18,338 nt of DNA from Bacillota bacterium. GTDB taxonomy: Bacteria; Bacillota; Proteinivoracia; UBA4975. Below, piece after piece: positions 7,360-13,338 of the stretch. The notes under the pieces are model-generated. The model was not told the origin of the DNA. It searched no databases and saw only the letters and a list, made by a program, of their open reading frames with translations. A program made the position numbers and the translations under genes. The DNA is taken from NCBI GenBank assembly GCA_012727415.1, contig JAAYHI010000013.1:1-18338 (forward strand), read 5' to 3'. The first letter of the stretch is position 1. The number at the start of each line of letters is the position of its first letter.

Positions 7360-7381
7360 ACTCCCCTTGCCAGAGGGGAGT
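7360..7381 (-). terminator. Terminator between the repeat lipoprotein gene and apbE
   Basis: Stem ACTCCCCT / AGGGGAGT with a 6-base loop, then TTATTTTTTG on the minus strand. It lies 11 bases past the lipoprotein stop and 45 bases ahead of apbE. No convincing apbE promoter was found in that gap, so partial read-through could set the ratio of the two products. Confidence 0.8.
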
Positions 7382-7391
7382 AAGCCAAGCA

Positions 7392-8411
7392 CTACCTTTT
7401 GTATCTGTATGCTTCCTGGACTGCCTGAATAAGCTCTGTAACTGTGATGGTCACAGAAGATGTCAGCTCAGGAATGTCCGGGTTGCCCCTGTCGGTGACA
7501 TTGAGCATGACAACGTCATTAATCGGCTTGCCAGTCATCCATTCCTCGAAGGCCTCGACTTGTTCGTACCATTCCTTGCCTATGTCGGATCTGTCGCGCA
7601 TGCCATAGTCTTCTTTAAGTTCCTTCTTGGTTTTGACAGCATCGTTCTTGTCTGTCGCTACTTTGCCTTCGGCGTCATAGGGTATACGAGCCTGGGCAGT
7701 GTCGAGAACAGTACCGGCTATGTTGCCGTCTTTGTCAAAAGCAGTGGCGGCCATAATTGTATCCACCTGAGCCATGGCAGGGGCGGTATCGGTGGCATCC
7801 CTTGAACTGTCAATGGACACAATAATCCCCAACCCCAGGGAGTTGTAATTCTTAACTTCCACAGCGTTAGCAGCTGCTTCTTCCAGAGCGGCGATGTAGT
7901 CTTGTACCGTGATGGTCACAGAAGAGGTAAGTTCCGGAACATCGGGAACACTGGGATGGCTGGCGTCTCTTTCCTTTACTTTCATATTCTTAACTTCTTC
8001 AACGGTCTTGCCAATCATCCAGTCTTCCAAAGCAGCAATTTGTTCATGCCATTCTTTGCCGATTTCAGACCGCTCGTTCATGCCATAGGCAAAACCCAGT
8101 TCTTTCTTAGTCTTGATCTCAGCGTCTTTGTCCGAGGTAACCTGCATATCGGCATCAAACCCTACAGTGGTTTGAGCAGTATCGATGTTGACATTGAGGA
8201 TTTTGCCCTTGCTGTCGAGGATGACAGCCACTACAGTGGTATCTGCCTGAGCGGTTGCAGGAATATCACCGGATGCGTCCCTGGATTTAGCTATGGATGT
8301 CACTGAACCCAGCCCCAGCTTGACCGGACCTTGGGCACGTTTGCATCCAGGCACTGCCAGAATAGCGACTAGAAGAGAAAAAGCAACGACAATTGTTAGA
8401 GTTTTTTTCAT
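7392..8411 (-). CDS. Lipoprotein with two tandem FMN-binding-like repeats; candidate ApbE substrate
   Basis: A 339-residue lipoprotein: hydrophobic signal, VPGC lipobox, lipidated Cys23. The mature part is two copies of a domain of about 150 residues (about 31-183 and 190-336). Matching features are LGLG at 32/192, the SRDA segment at 43/203, DTAQ at 77/237, TKKEL at 101/261, YGM at 109/269, IGKEW at 117/277, GK at 134/294, and PELTSSVTITV at 159/314. The E-x-x-S-S-V-T motif resembles the ApbE target consensus D-x-x-S/T-G-A-T, with Thr166 and Thr321 at the flavin-accepting position. With apbE next door, I infer a surface protein carrying up to two covalent FMN groups, in the manner of Listeria PplA. 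Flavinylation is not proven: G-A is replaced by S-V. ATG 8411 has GGGAGGG upstream. Confidence 0.85.
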   Translation of the reverse strand: MKKTLTIVVAFSLLVAILAVPGCKRAQGPVKLGLGSVTSIAKSRDASGDIPATAQADTTVVAVILDSKGKILNVNIDTAQTTVGFDADMQVTSDKDAEIKTKKELGFAYGMNERSEIGKEWHEQIAALEDWMIGKTVEEVKNMKVKERDASHPSVPDVPELTSSVTITVQDYIAALEEAAANAVEVKNYNSLGLGIIVSIDSSRDATDTAPAMAQVDTIMAATAFDKDGNIAGTVLDTAQARIPYDAEGKVATDKNDAVKTKKELKEDYGMRDRSDIGKEWYEQVEAFEEWMTGKPINDVVMLNVTDRGNPDIPELTSSVTITVTELIQAVQEAYRYKR

Positions 8412-8454
8412 ATCTAACCCTCCCATTAGATTTTTTGCATAAAAGCATGAGCTT

Positions 8455-8483
8455 ATACTACACCAATTGATAACTATTGACAA
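8455..8483 (-). promoter_or_regulatory. Sigma-A-type promoter of the repeat lipoprotein gene
   Basis: -35 TTGTCA (8483-8478), a 17-base spacer and -10 TAGTAT (8460-8455) on the minus strand. This leaves a leader of about 40 bases to ATG 8411. Confidence 0.6.
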
Positions 8484-8558
8484 TATATTGTAAAGGAAAT
8501 GAAAAAATTGGCAGTATACGCTCATGGGACAATTTGGGAAACTGGGAATACTAATGCT

Positions 8559-8563
8559 GGAGG
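8559..8563 (+). promoter_or_regulatory. Ribosome binding site that fixes a TTG start
   Basis: GGAGG within GGAGGTGAAAG, 7 bases before TTG 8571. The in-frame ATG at 8499 has only a weak AAGGAAA ahead of it. Confidence 0.6.
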
Positions 8564-8570
8564 TGAAAGT

Positions 8571-8750
8571 TTGGCTAATAAAAGACGCTATAAAGACGCC
8601 CTGTCCCGTAACCGGAGTATGGAAGAAATCGCAGAGGAAATGGGTCTCAGCTCCGGAGCACCCCGGGACAAAGGCAAGCGAAAGCTCTATAAAATTCGCA
8701 ATGCAGGCCAGGGTCAGGTAAAAGTCCGGGAGCAAAATGATAATAAATAA
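8571..8750 (+). CDS. Small basic protein of unknown function, 59 residues
   Basis: I do not recognise this protein. It starts MANKRRYKDALSRN from a TTG with a strong ribosome site and ends before a perfect terminator. It is rich in Lys and Arg, has a short acidic helix MEEIAEEMGL in the middle, and a C-terminal half with GKRKLYKIRNAG and QGQVKVREQ. There is no signal, membrane segment or cysteine. The charge pattern would fit a nucleic-acid-binding protein, but that is only a guess. The dedicated ribosome site and terminator support a real gene. It is divergent from the repeat lipoprotein gene and no convincing plus-strand promoter was found between them. Confidence 0.65.
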   Translation: MANKRRYKDALSRNRSMEEIAEEMGLSSGAPRDKGKRKLYKIRNAGQGQVKVREQNDNK

Positions 8751-8772
8751 GTGGCGGCAACGCCACTTATTT
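8745..8772 (+). terminator. Hairpin terminator with a GCAA tetraloop
   Basis: Perfect 12-bp stem AAATAAGTGGCG closed by the very stable GNRA-type loop GCAA. The left arm includes the TAA stop at 8748, and the right arm ends in TTATTTG. Confidence 0.8.
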
Positions 8773-8823
8773 GCATGTATTCCGGGAAAAACAGAAAAAA
8801 ACCGAAATAAATCCCTACAGGCA

Positions 8824-8853
8824 TTTACATCTGCAGGCAAAGACAGTTATAAT
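8824..8853 (+). promoter_or_regulatory. Sigma-A-type promoter for the 151-residue orphan and probably the ABC cluster
   Basis: -35 TTTACA (8824-8829), an 18-base spacer and a consensus -10 TATAAT (8848-8853), 45 bases ahead of ATG 8898. Confidence 0.7.
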
Positions 8854-8897
8854 ACAGATATAGACTTTGCCGCAGGCAGATGCCAGGAGGTAGACAG

Positions 8898-9353
8898 ATG
8901 AAATTGGCTCACCTTCAGCAGCAGATTACCGAATTAACCAGCAGCAGGGATCTGGAGTGGTTCTCTGGGCCCTTCAGTAAACGCATAGTAATGTTGCATG
9001 CCTCCATTTCAGGAGCTGCCAATGCATGCAGGGCAGGCAAAGATACAGCTTGCACCACTGACCTTGCTAAACTGGTTATTCAAATTGTCGCCTTTCCCGC
9101 CATGTTCCCCAGCTGGGGTGACATCTGGGAGTCCCAGGGCCTCGACGATTTTAGAACCGGCGATGTCTTTTGTGACCTCTGGGATTGCTTGCACAAATTG
9201 CACCAGCTGGCAGCAAGCCTTGTCGGCGGCCGCAGTGATATTATTCTTCTCATTAAGATGCTGCAGGTTGTCTGCACCGCCGCCAGACAATACAATATTG
9301 ACCTGGTTAAGGCGATAAAGGAGCAAATGGATATCTACTGGCAAACCGCATAA
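8898..9353 (+). CDS. Helical protein of unknown function, 151 residues
   Basis: I do not recognise this protein with confidence. ATG 8898 follows AGGAGGT at normal spacing. It appears all-helical with five cysteines (in NACRAGKDTACTTD, FCDLWDCLHK and VVCTAARQ), and has an aromatic stretch FPSWGDIWESQGLDDF. The C-terminal part (SDIILLIKML, then AARQYNIDLVKAIKEQMD) recalls the last helices of MazG-type NTP pyrophosphohydrolases, but the catalytic ExxE and ExxD residues are not visible, so it would be an inactive or very distant relative at best. No signal peptide. A hairpin at 9352 separates it from the membrane protein gene only 46 bases on, so the cluster may depend on read-through. Confidence 0.75.
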   Translation: MKLAHLQQQITELTSSRDLEWFSGPFSKRIVMLHASISGAANACRAGKDTACTTDLAKLVIQIVAFPAMFPSWGDIWESQGLDDFRTGDVFCDLWDCLHKLHQLAASLVGGRSDIILLIKMLQVVCTAARQYNIDLVKAIKEQMDIYWQTA

Positions 9354-9372
9354 ATGCCCTGGGGGCATTTTT
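9352..9372 (+). terminator. Terminator after the 151-residue orphan
   Basis: Stem AAATGCCC / GGGCATTT with a 3-base loop, followed by further T's. It lies 28 bases before the next start codon, so it could attenuate rather than end transcription. Confidence 0.7.
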
Positions 9373-9399
9373 CTTTATCAATGCAAAGGGGGAAAATAA

Positions 9400-9600
9400 A
9401 TGGAAGAGTTCCTTCTTCAGTACTGGCCGCTGTTGATTCCCATCGTTCTCATTGAAATGGCGCTCAAAATCTATGCCCTGGTTGATTTGCTCCGCCGGGA
9501 ACATGTTGCCGGCGGGAAGAAGTGGTTGTGGGTCATTGTAATCCTGGGCATTAATTTGCTCGGTTCTGTTATCTACCTAGTTTTCGGCAGAAAGGAGTAG
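9400..9600 (+). CDS. PLDc_N-type two-helix membrane protein (YxlE-like)
   Basis: A 66-residue protein with two membrane helices: about 8-30 (PLLIPIVLIEMALKIYALVDL) and about 42-61 (WLWVIVILGINLLGSVIYLVF). Between them is a charged loop RREHVAGGKK, and the end is the characteristic GRKE. This is the short phospholipase-D-nuclease N-terminal (PLDc_N) motif found as a stand-alone protein ahead of ABC transporter genes, for example YxlE in the Bacillus sigY operon. GGGGGAAAA precedes ATG 9400. The ABC ATPase starts 4 bases after its stop, so the three genes form one unit. Its role is probably accessory to the transporter. Confidence 0.87.
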   Translation: MEEFLLQYWPLLIPIVLIEMALKIYALVDLLRREHVAGGKKWLWVIVILGINLLGSVIYLVFGRKE

Positions 9601-9604
9601 CACT

Positions 9605-10516
9605 TTGGAATATGTAATTCAGACCAATGACCTCTGCCGCCTTTTTGGCTCAGTCAAGGCAGTCAACAACCTCAATCTCAATGTGCCCAAGGGCTCAGTC
9701 TATGGCTTTCTGGGACCCAATGGCGCAGGCAAAACCACGACAATCAAGATACTGCTGGGCCTGCCCAAGCCCAGCTCAGGCACAATCACGGTGCTGGATC
9801 AGCCTGCCCCCTCGAAAAACTATTTGCACCGAATCGGGTTCTTGCCTGATGTGCCCAACTTTTATCCCTGGATGCGGGGGGATGAATTCCTGACCTTTGC
9901 CGGCAGGCTCTTTGCCATTCCGGAAAGAGAACTGGCAAAACGCAGGGACGAGCTTTTGGAGATTACCGGCCTCAAAGGTGTCAAGACCAAAATCGGCGGC
10001 TATTCCCGGGGCATGAAGCAAAGGCTGGGGCTGGCCCAGGCCCTCATCAATAACCCGGAGGTTGTCTTTATGGATGAACCCACCTCAGCCCTGGATCCCA
10101 TTGGGCGCAAGGAAATACTGGAAACCATCAGCCTTATCTCTGAGCGCTGCACCGTTTTTTTCTCCACCCACATCCTCACTGATGTGGAACGGGTCTGCAA
10201 TCGGGTTGGCATCTTGAATCATGGCGAGCTTATCCGGGAAGAGTCTCTTGCAGACCTGCAGCAGGACTATGCCAGCAATGCCTTCAGGCTTGGTGTCATA
10301 GGGGATCCCGCCCCCTTCGTCCAGGAGCTCAGAACTAAGGCCTGGATTGAGGATATCCAGGCCGACAATGACACCCTCCTCTTGACAGCTTTCGACATCC
10401 AGGCGGCTCAACGTGAAATCCCCATGCTGCTGTCAAAGCACCGCCTGGGGCTGAATAAACTGGAACAGGTAGAAATGACTCTGGAAGATATCTTCGTCAG
10501 GCTGGTGAAACAATGA
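9605..10516 (+). CDS. ABC transporter ATP-binding protein (YxlF/CcmA type)
   Basis: A 303-residue ABC-2 family ATPase. Walker A GPNGAGKTT (37-45), signature YSRGMKQR (133-140, replacing the classical LSGGQ), Walker B VVFMDEP (153-159) with catalytic Glu158, D-loop SALD and switch His189 in STH are all intact. The roughly 80 C-terminal residues form the usual accessory domain of this subgroup. TTG 9605 has AAGGAG about 9 bases upstream. Its stop overlaps the permease ATG (ATGA at 10513), giving tight coupling. It would energise export of an unknown substrate by the permease. Confidence 0.94.
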   Translation: MEYVIQTNDLCRLFGSVKAVNNLNLNVPKGSVYGFLGPNGAGKTTTIKILLGLPKPSSGTITVLDQPAPSKNYLHRIGFLPDVPNFYPWMRGDEFLTFAGRLFAIPERELAKRRDELLEITGLKGVKTKIGGYSRGMKQRLGLAQALINNPEVVFMDEPTSALDPIGRKEILETISLISERCTVFFSTHILTDVERVCNRVGILNHGELIREESLADLQQDYASNAFRLGVIGDPAPFVQELRTKAWIEDIQADNDTLLLTAFDIQAAQREIPMLLSKHRLGLNKLEQVEMTLEDIFVRLVKQ

Positions 10517-11277
10517 AAAACTTCGGCATTATGTTTGGCAAAGAAATTAAAGAATTCTTGCGCACATACAAAGTTTTTGTAGTCCCTGGCCTCTTTCTCC
10601 TCTTTGGTTTTACAAGCCCCATAATTACAAAAGTTCTGCCAAGCCTGTTGAGCAGCCTGGCAGAAGAAATCAACTTCGTCCTCCCGGAAATGACCTGGGT
10701 CGATTCCTACGGGCAATTCTTTAAAAACCTCAACCAAATGGGGATACTGGCCATTATCCTGACAACTATGGGCACCATCGCCGAGGAAAGAAACCGGGGC
10801 ATCTCCCAGCTGGTGTTGACCAAGCCGGTACCAAGGACCAGTTACGTCCTCGCCAAGTATGCGGCTAATTTCCTGCCGATAGCATTCACCACTGTCCTCG
10901 CCTTTTTTGCCACCTGGTTTTACACCGATGTCCTCTTCCCTGACACCGTTTTCTTAAACGGCCTCGGCGCTACCGGGGTGTACATCGCCTACCTGGCTGT
11001 CATCCTTGCCCTGGTGATATTGGCCAGCGCTATGACCAAATCCGCCATTGCCGCAGGAGGCCTGACAGTTCTCGGCCTCATCATCCTCAACCTGCTGCCC
11101 CTCTTCTCCAAGGCCCTGAGCAAGTATTCCCCCGCTGTCCTGGCAGACTACATCTACCAGGTGGCAGGAGGAACAGCTGCCAGCGGAGATGTCTGGGGAG
11201 CAATTGCCTGTGCCGCCGGCACTGTCATCATCCTGCTGACAACGGCCTCCCTGGTCTTCTCCCGCAAGGAATTATAA
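10513..11277 (+). CDS. ABC-2 type transporter permease (YxlG-like)
   Basis: A 254-residue membrane protein with about six helices: near 22-42, 72-92, 118-138, 153-175, 180-200 and 228-248. The cytoplasmic segment GTIAEERNRGISQLVLTKPVPRTSYVLAKY (86-115) is the conserved coupling region of ABC-2 permeases. Overlap with the ATPase gene shows they form one transporter, probably two ATPases with two permeases. The substrate cannot be told from sequence; homologous Bacillus transporters affect sigma-Y activity, but here no sigma factor is adjacent. The stop lies 3 bases from the stop of the convergent C-S lyase gene. Confidence 0.93.
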   Translation: MKNFGIMFGKEIKEFLRTYKVFVVPGLFLLFGFTSPIITKVLPSLLSSLAEEINFVLPEMTWVDSYGQFFKNLNQMGILAIILTTMGTIAEERNRGISQLVLTKPVPRTSYVLAKYAANFLPIAFTTVLAFFATWFYTDVLFPDTVFLNGLGATGVYIAYLAVILALVILASAMTKSAIAAGGLTVLGLIILNLLPLFSKALSKYSPAVLADYIYQVAGGTAASGDVWGAIACAAGTVIILLTTASLVFSRKEL

Positions 11278-11280
11278 TCC

Positions 11281-12465
11281 TCAGTCTTTTCTCAAGCTGC
11301 CGTCCACGGCAGCTTTTAACTGCTCCATTGCCTTTACCAGCAAAGACCGGGGGCAGGCAATGTTGAGGCGAACATAGCCACTTCCCTCATCGCCAAAGGT
11401 GTATCCCTGATTAAGCCAGAGGGAAGCTTTTTTGAGGAAAAAGCTTTCCAGCTCCCGGGGAGAGAGACCCAAAGCATTGCAGTCCAGCCACAGCAAAAAC
11501 AGCCCCTGGGATTTCGTCACTTTAATTGCCGGGATGTTTTCGGCAATAAATTCCCGGACATAGTCGGCATTGGCGGCGACATAGGCCATGACTGCATCCA
11601 TCCACTCATCGCCGTAAGTATATGCCGCCTCACAGGCCACCAGGCCAATGGCGTTGACCTTGCTCACACCCCAACATCGGGCGAGGATAAAATATTGTTC
11701 TCTCAACCTGGCATCAGCGATAAAAACATTTGATGTCTGCAGGCCTGCGATGTTAAAGGACTTGCTGGGGGCAGTGCAGACAATTGTATGCTCCCAATAG
11801 GCAGCATCCAGGGCAGGCAGGGGGTAATGGCGAACACCCGGGAAAACAAGGTCATGATGGATCTCATCATCGACAATCAACACATCATACTTGCGGCATA
11901 TATCTGCCATGCCCTTCAGTTCCTCCGGGGTCCAAACCCTGCCCACGGGATTATGGGGACTGCAAAGAATAAAGAGCTTGACAGCATTTGCTTTAATCCT
12001 GGTCTCGAAATCCTGAAGATCTATTACATAGCCTCCACCCTCAGGGATGAGGGAATTTTTTATTAATTTGCGGCCATTGCCCAGGACTGAGTTGGCAAAG
12101 GGGGGATATACCGGCGGTTGAATGAGAACAGCATCGCCGGGATTGGTAAAGGCATTGACAGCAATATTAATCGCTGGCACCACTCCGGGGACAGTGAGGA
12201 TCCACTCTTTCTCGGTGGCCCAATGGTGACGCCGCAGCATCCACCCCTGGATGCTCTCGAAATATGAATCCGCGGGCAAGGAATAGCCGTATATCTCGTG
12301 AGCAGTGCGCCTGTTAATTGCTGCGGTGACCTCTGGCATAACGGGAAAATCCATATCGGCCACCCACAGGGGAATGGCCTCTGGGGGCACGCCCATGAGG
12401 GCATGTCCATCCCACTTAGTGCTGCCAGTATGCCGGCGATTGATAACCTCAGCAAATGATTTCAA
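11281..12465 (-). CDS. patB: PatB/MalY-type cystathionine beta-lyase (PLP-dependent C-S lyase)
   Basis: A 394-residue fold-type I aminotransferase-like enzyme. MalY/PatB proteins split cystathionine or cysteine conjugates to pyruvate, ammonia and a thiol. The family opening is intact (NRRHTGSTKWDG, then PLWVADMDFPVMPEV). Asn172 in SPHNPVGR, Asp200 in DDEIHHDL and the PLP lysine Lys235 in APSKSFNIAG are in place, and RLNIACPR near the end holds the carboxylate-binding Arg. TTG 12465 has GGGAGG about 8 bases upstream. Cytoplasmic. It is divergent from the Sec-peroxiredoxin gene, with 125 bases between the starts, and its 3' end doubles as a terminator arm for the ABC operon. Confidence 0.93.
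   Translation of the reverse strand: MKSFAEVINRRHTGSTKWDGHALMGVPPEAIPLWVADMDFPVMPEVTAAINRRTAHEIYGYSLPADSYFESIQGWMLRRHHWATEKEWILTVPGVVPAINIAVNAFTNPGDAVLIQPPVYPPFANSVLGNGRKLIKNSLIPEGGGYVIDLQDFETRIKANAVKLFILCSPHNPVGRVWTPEELKGMADICRKYDVLIVDDEIHHDLVFPGVRHYPLPALDAAYWEHTIVCTAPSKSFNIAGLQTSNVFIADARLREQYFILARCWGVSKVNAIGLVACEAAYTYGDEWMDAVMAYVAANADYVREFIAENIPAIKVTKSQGLFLLWLDCNALGLSPRELESFFLKKASLWLNQGYTFGDEGSGYVRLNIACPRSLLVKAMEQLKAAVDGSLRKD
11294..11317 (+). terminator. Terminator of the ABC operon, inside the patB 3' end
   Basis: Perfect 9-bp stem AAGCTGCCG with loop TCCA, followed by TT on the plus strand. It lies entirely within codons for the last dozen residues of PatB on the other strand. Confidence 0.7.
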
Positions 12466-12530
12466 TCTGTTGCCTCCCTCTTTTTACTTACCTATATATT
12501 CTCCCTAGGGCTTTCCATAACCTGCTCCCG

Positions 12531-12559
12531 TTGACAAGCAGGAATCATTACTATATGCT
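12531..12559 (+). promoter_or_regulatory. Sigma-A promoter of the Sec-peroxiredoxin gene
   Basis: Consensus -35 TTGACA (12531-12536), a 17-base spacer and -10 TATGCT (12554-12559). The leader to ATG 12591 is about 25 bases and ends in AGGAGGG. No clear operator repeat was found around it. Confidence 0.85.
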
Positions 12560-12590
12560 AAACTTATCTAAAATAATAAGGAGGGTTTCC

Positions 12591-13310
12591 ATGGCGGAAG
12601 AATTTAAACCCGGCTGTCAGAGGCCAGCGGTCAAGAAAACTGTCGAACAAACATCCACCCCGTCCCAACCCATCCAGGAAAAAGGAGCTGAGAGCACATT
12701 GATTAAGGTTGGAAAACCTGCCCCCGATTTTACCGCAGCAGCTTTTCACAAGGGCAAATTCTTTAATGTCAGCCTGTCGGAGTACTTAGGCAAATGGGTC
12801 CTGCTCTGCTTCTACCCCGGTGACTTTACCTTTGTCTGAGCTACCGAAGTTTCAGCAGTTGCTGAAAAATATGATGAGTTGCAGGCCCTTGGCGTTGAAG
12901 TCTTGTCGGTAAGCGTCGACAGCATCTATGTGCACAAGATGTGGAATACCCATGAGCTCTCGAAAATGATTGGCAAAGATATTCCCTTCCCCATGCTTTC
13001 TGACCAGGATGGCAGCGTTGGGAAAAAGTACGGCATTTACGACGAGGATGCCGGGGTTGAAACCAGAGGAAGGTTTCTCATTGATCCCGATGGCATCGTC
13101 CAGGGCTTTGAGGTCCTGACTCCTCCCGTGGGCAGAAATATTCAGGAAACTATCAGGCAGATTCAGGCTTTCCAACATGTACGGGCGACAAAGGGCACAG
13201 AAGCAACACCGGCCGGCTGGAAACCAGGGAAGCAAACCCTTAAACCCAATCCCGACCTTGTAGGGAACGTCTGGAAAGTATGGAAAGTCAGCGAGGCCTT
13301 TGAAGATTAA
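12591..13310 (+). CDS. prxU: Selenocysteine-containing peroxiredoxin (AhpC/2-Cys Prx family), TGA at 12837 read as Sec
   Basis: A 239-residue thiol peroxidase that would reduce hydrogen peroxide, organic peroxides or peroxynitrite. Frame and family similarity run unbroken across an in-frame TGA: PGDFTFV, then TGA, then ATEVSAVAEKY. The TGA (residue 83) sits exactly at the peroxidatic cysteine of the PxxxTxxC motif, so it encodes selenocysteine. A hairpin at 12850-12867 fits a bacterial SECIS element. Thioredoxin-fold residues VGKPAPDF, the WxxHELSK helix, GRFLIDPDG (with the active-site Arg) and the 1-cysPrx_C-type tail PAGWKPG are present. The resolving cysteine that normally precedes PAxWKPG is Thr206. 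The only cysteines are Cys9, in a 38-residue N-terminal extension, and Cys73. ATG 12591 follows AGGAGGG. Downstream is a strong terminator. Confidence 0.93.
12850..12867 (+). promoter_or_regulatory. Bacterial SECIS-like hairpin
   Basis: Stem TTTCAGC / GCTGAAA with loop AGTT. A G is at the second loop position, and 18 bases separate the TGA from that G. Both features match the described bacterial SECIS pattern (a short apical loop with G in the first two positions, about 16-37 bases past the UGA), which is bound by SelB. Confidence 0.82.
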
Positions 13311-13338
13311 AAACCAGGCTACTCAGCCTGGTTTTTTT
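13311..13338. terminator. Terminator shared by the peroxiredoxin and carboxypeptidase genes
   Basis: Perfect 10-bp stem AAACCAGGCT with loop ACTC, then TTTT on the plus strand; A's on the left flank give T's on the minus strand. Its right arm overlaps the minus-strand gene's last codons. Confidence 0.9.

Noticed and set aside
7436..7960. Repeated DNA segments (for example GTGATGGTCACAGAAGA) that might suggest a repeat array
   Set aside because: They are two diverged copies of one protein domain in phase with the reading frame, not a CRISPR or mobile element.
8477..8482. TTGACA on the plus strand as promoter of the 59-residue gene
   Set aside because: No -10 element at 16-18 bases. The same sequence read on the minus strand (TTGTCA) has a well-placed TAGTAT and fits the lipoprotein gene.
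8499..8570. ATG 8499 as the start of the 59-residue gene (83 residues)
   Set aside because: The ribosome site there is weak, while TTG 8571 has GGAGGTGAAAG at ideal spacing; the extra residues show no conserved look.
12837..12839. Reading the TGA as a true stop, making the peroxiredoxin a pseudogene or two genes
   Set aside because: The frame is continuous, the stop falls on the catalytic residue, the rest of the protein is intact, and a SECIS-like hairpin lies at the correct distance.
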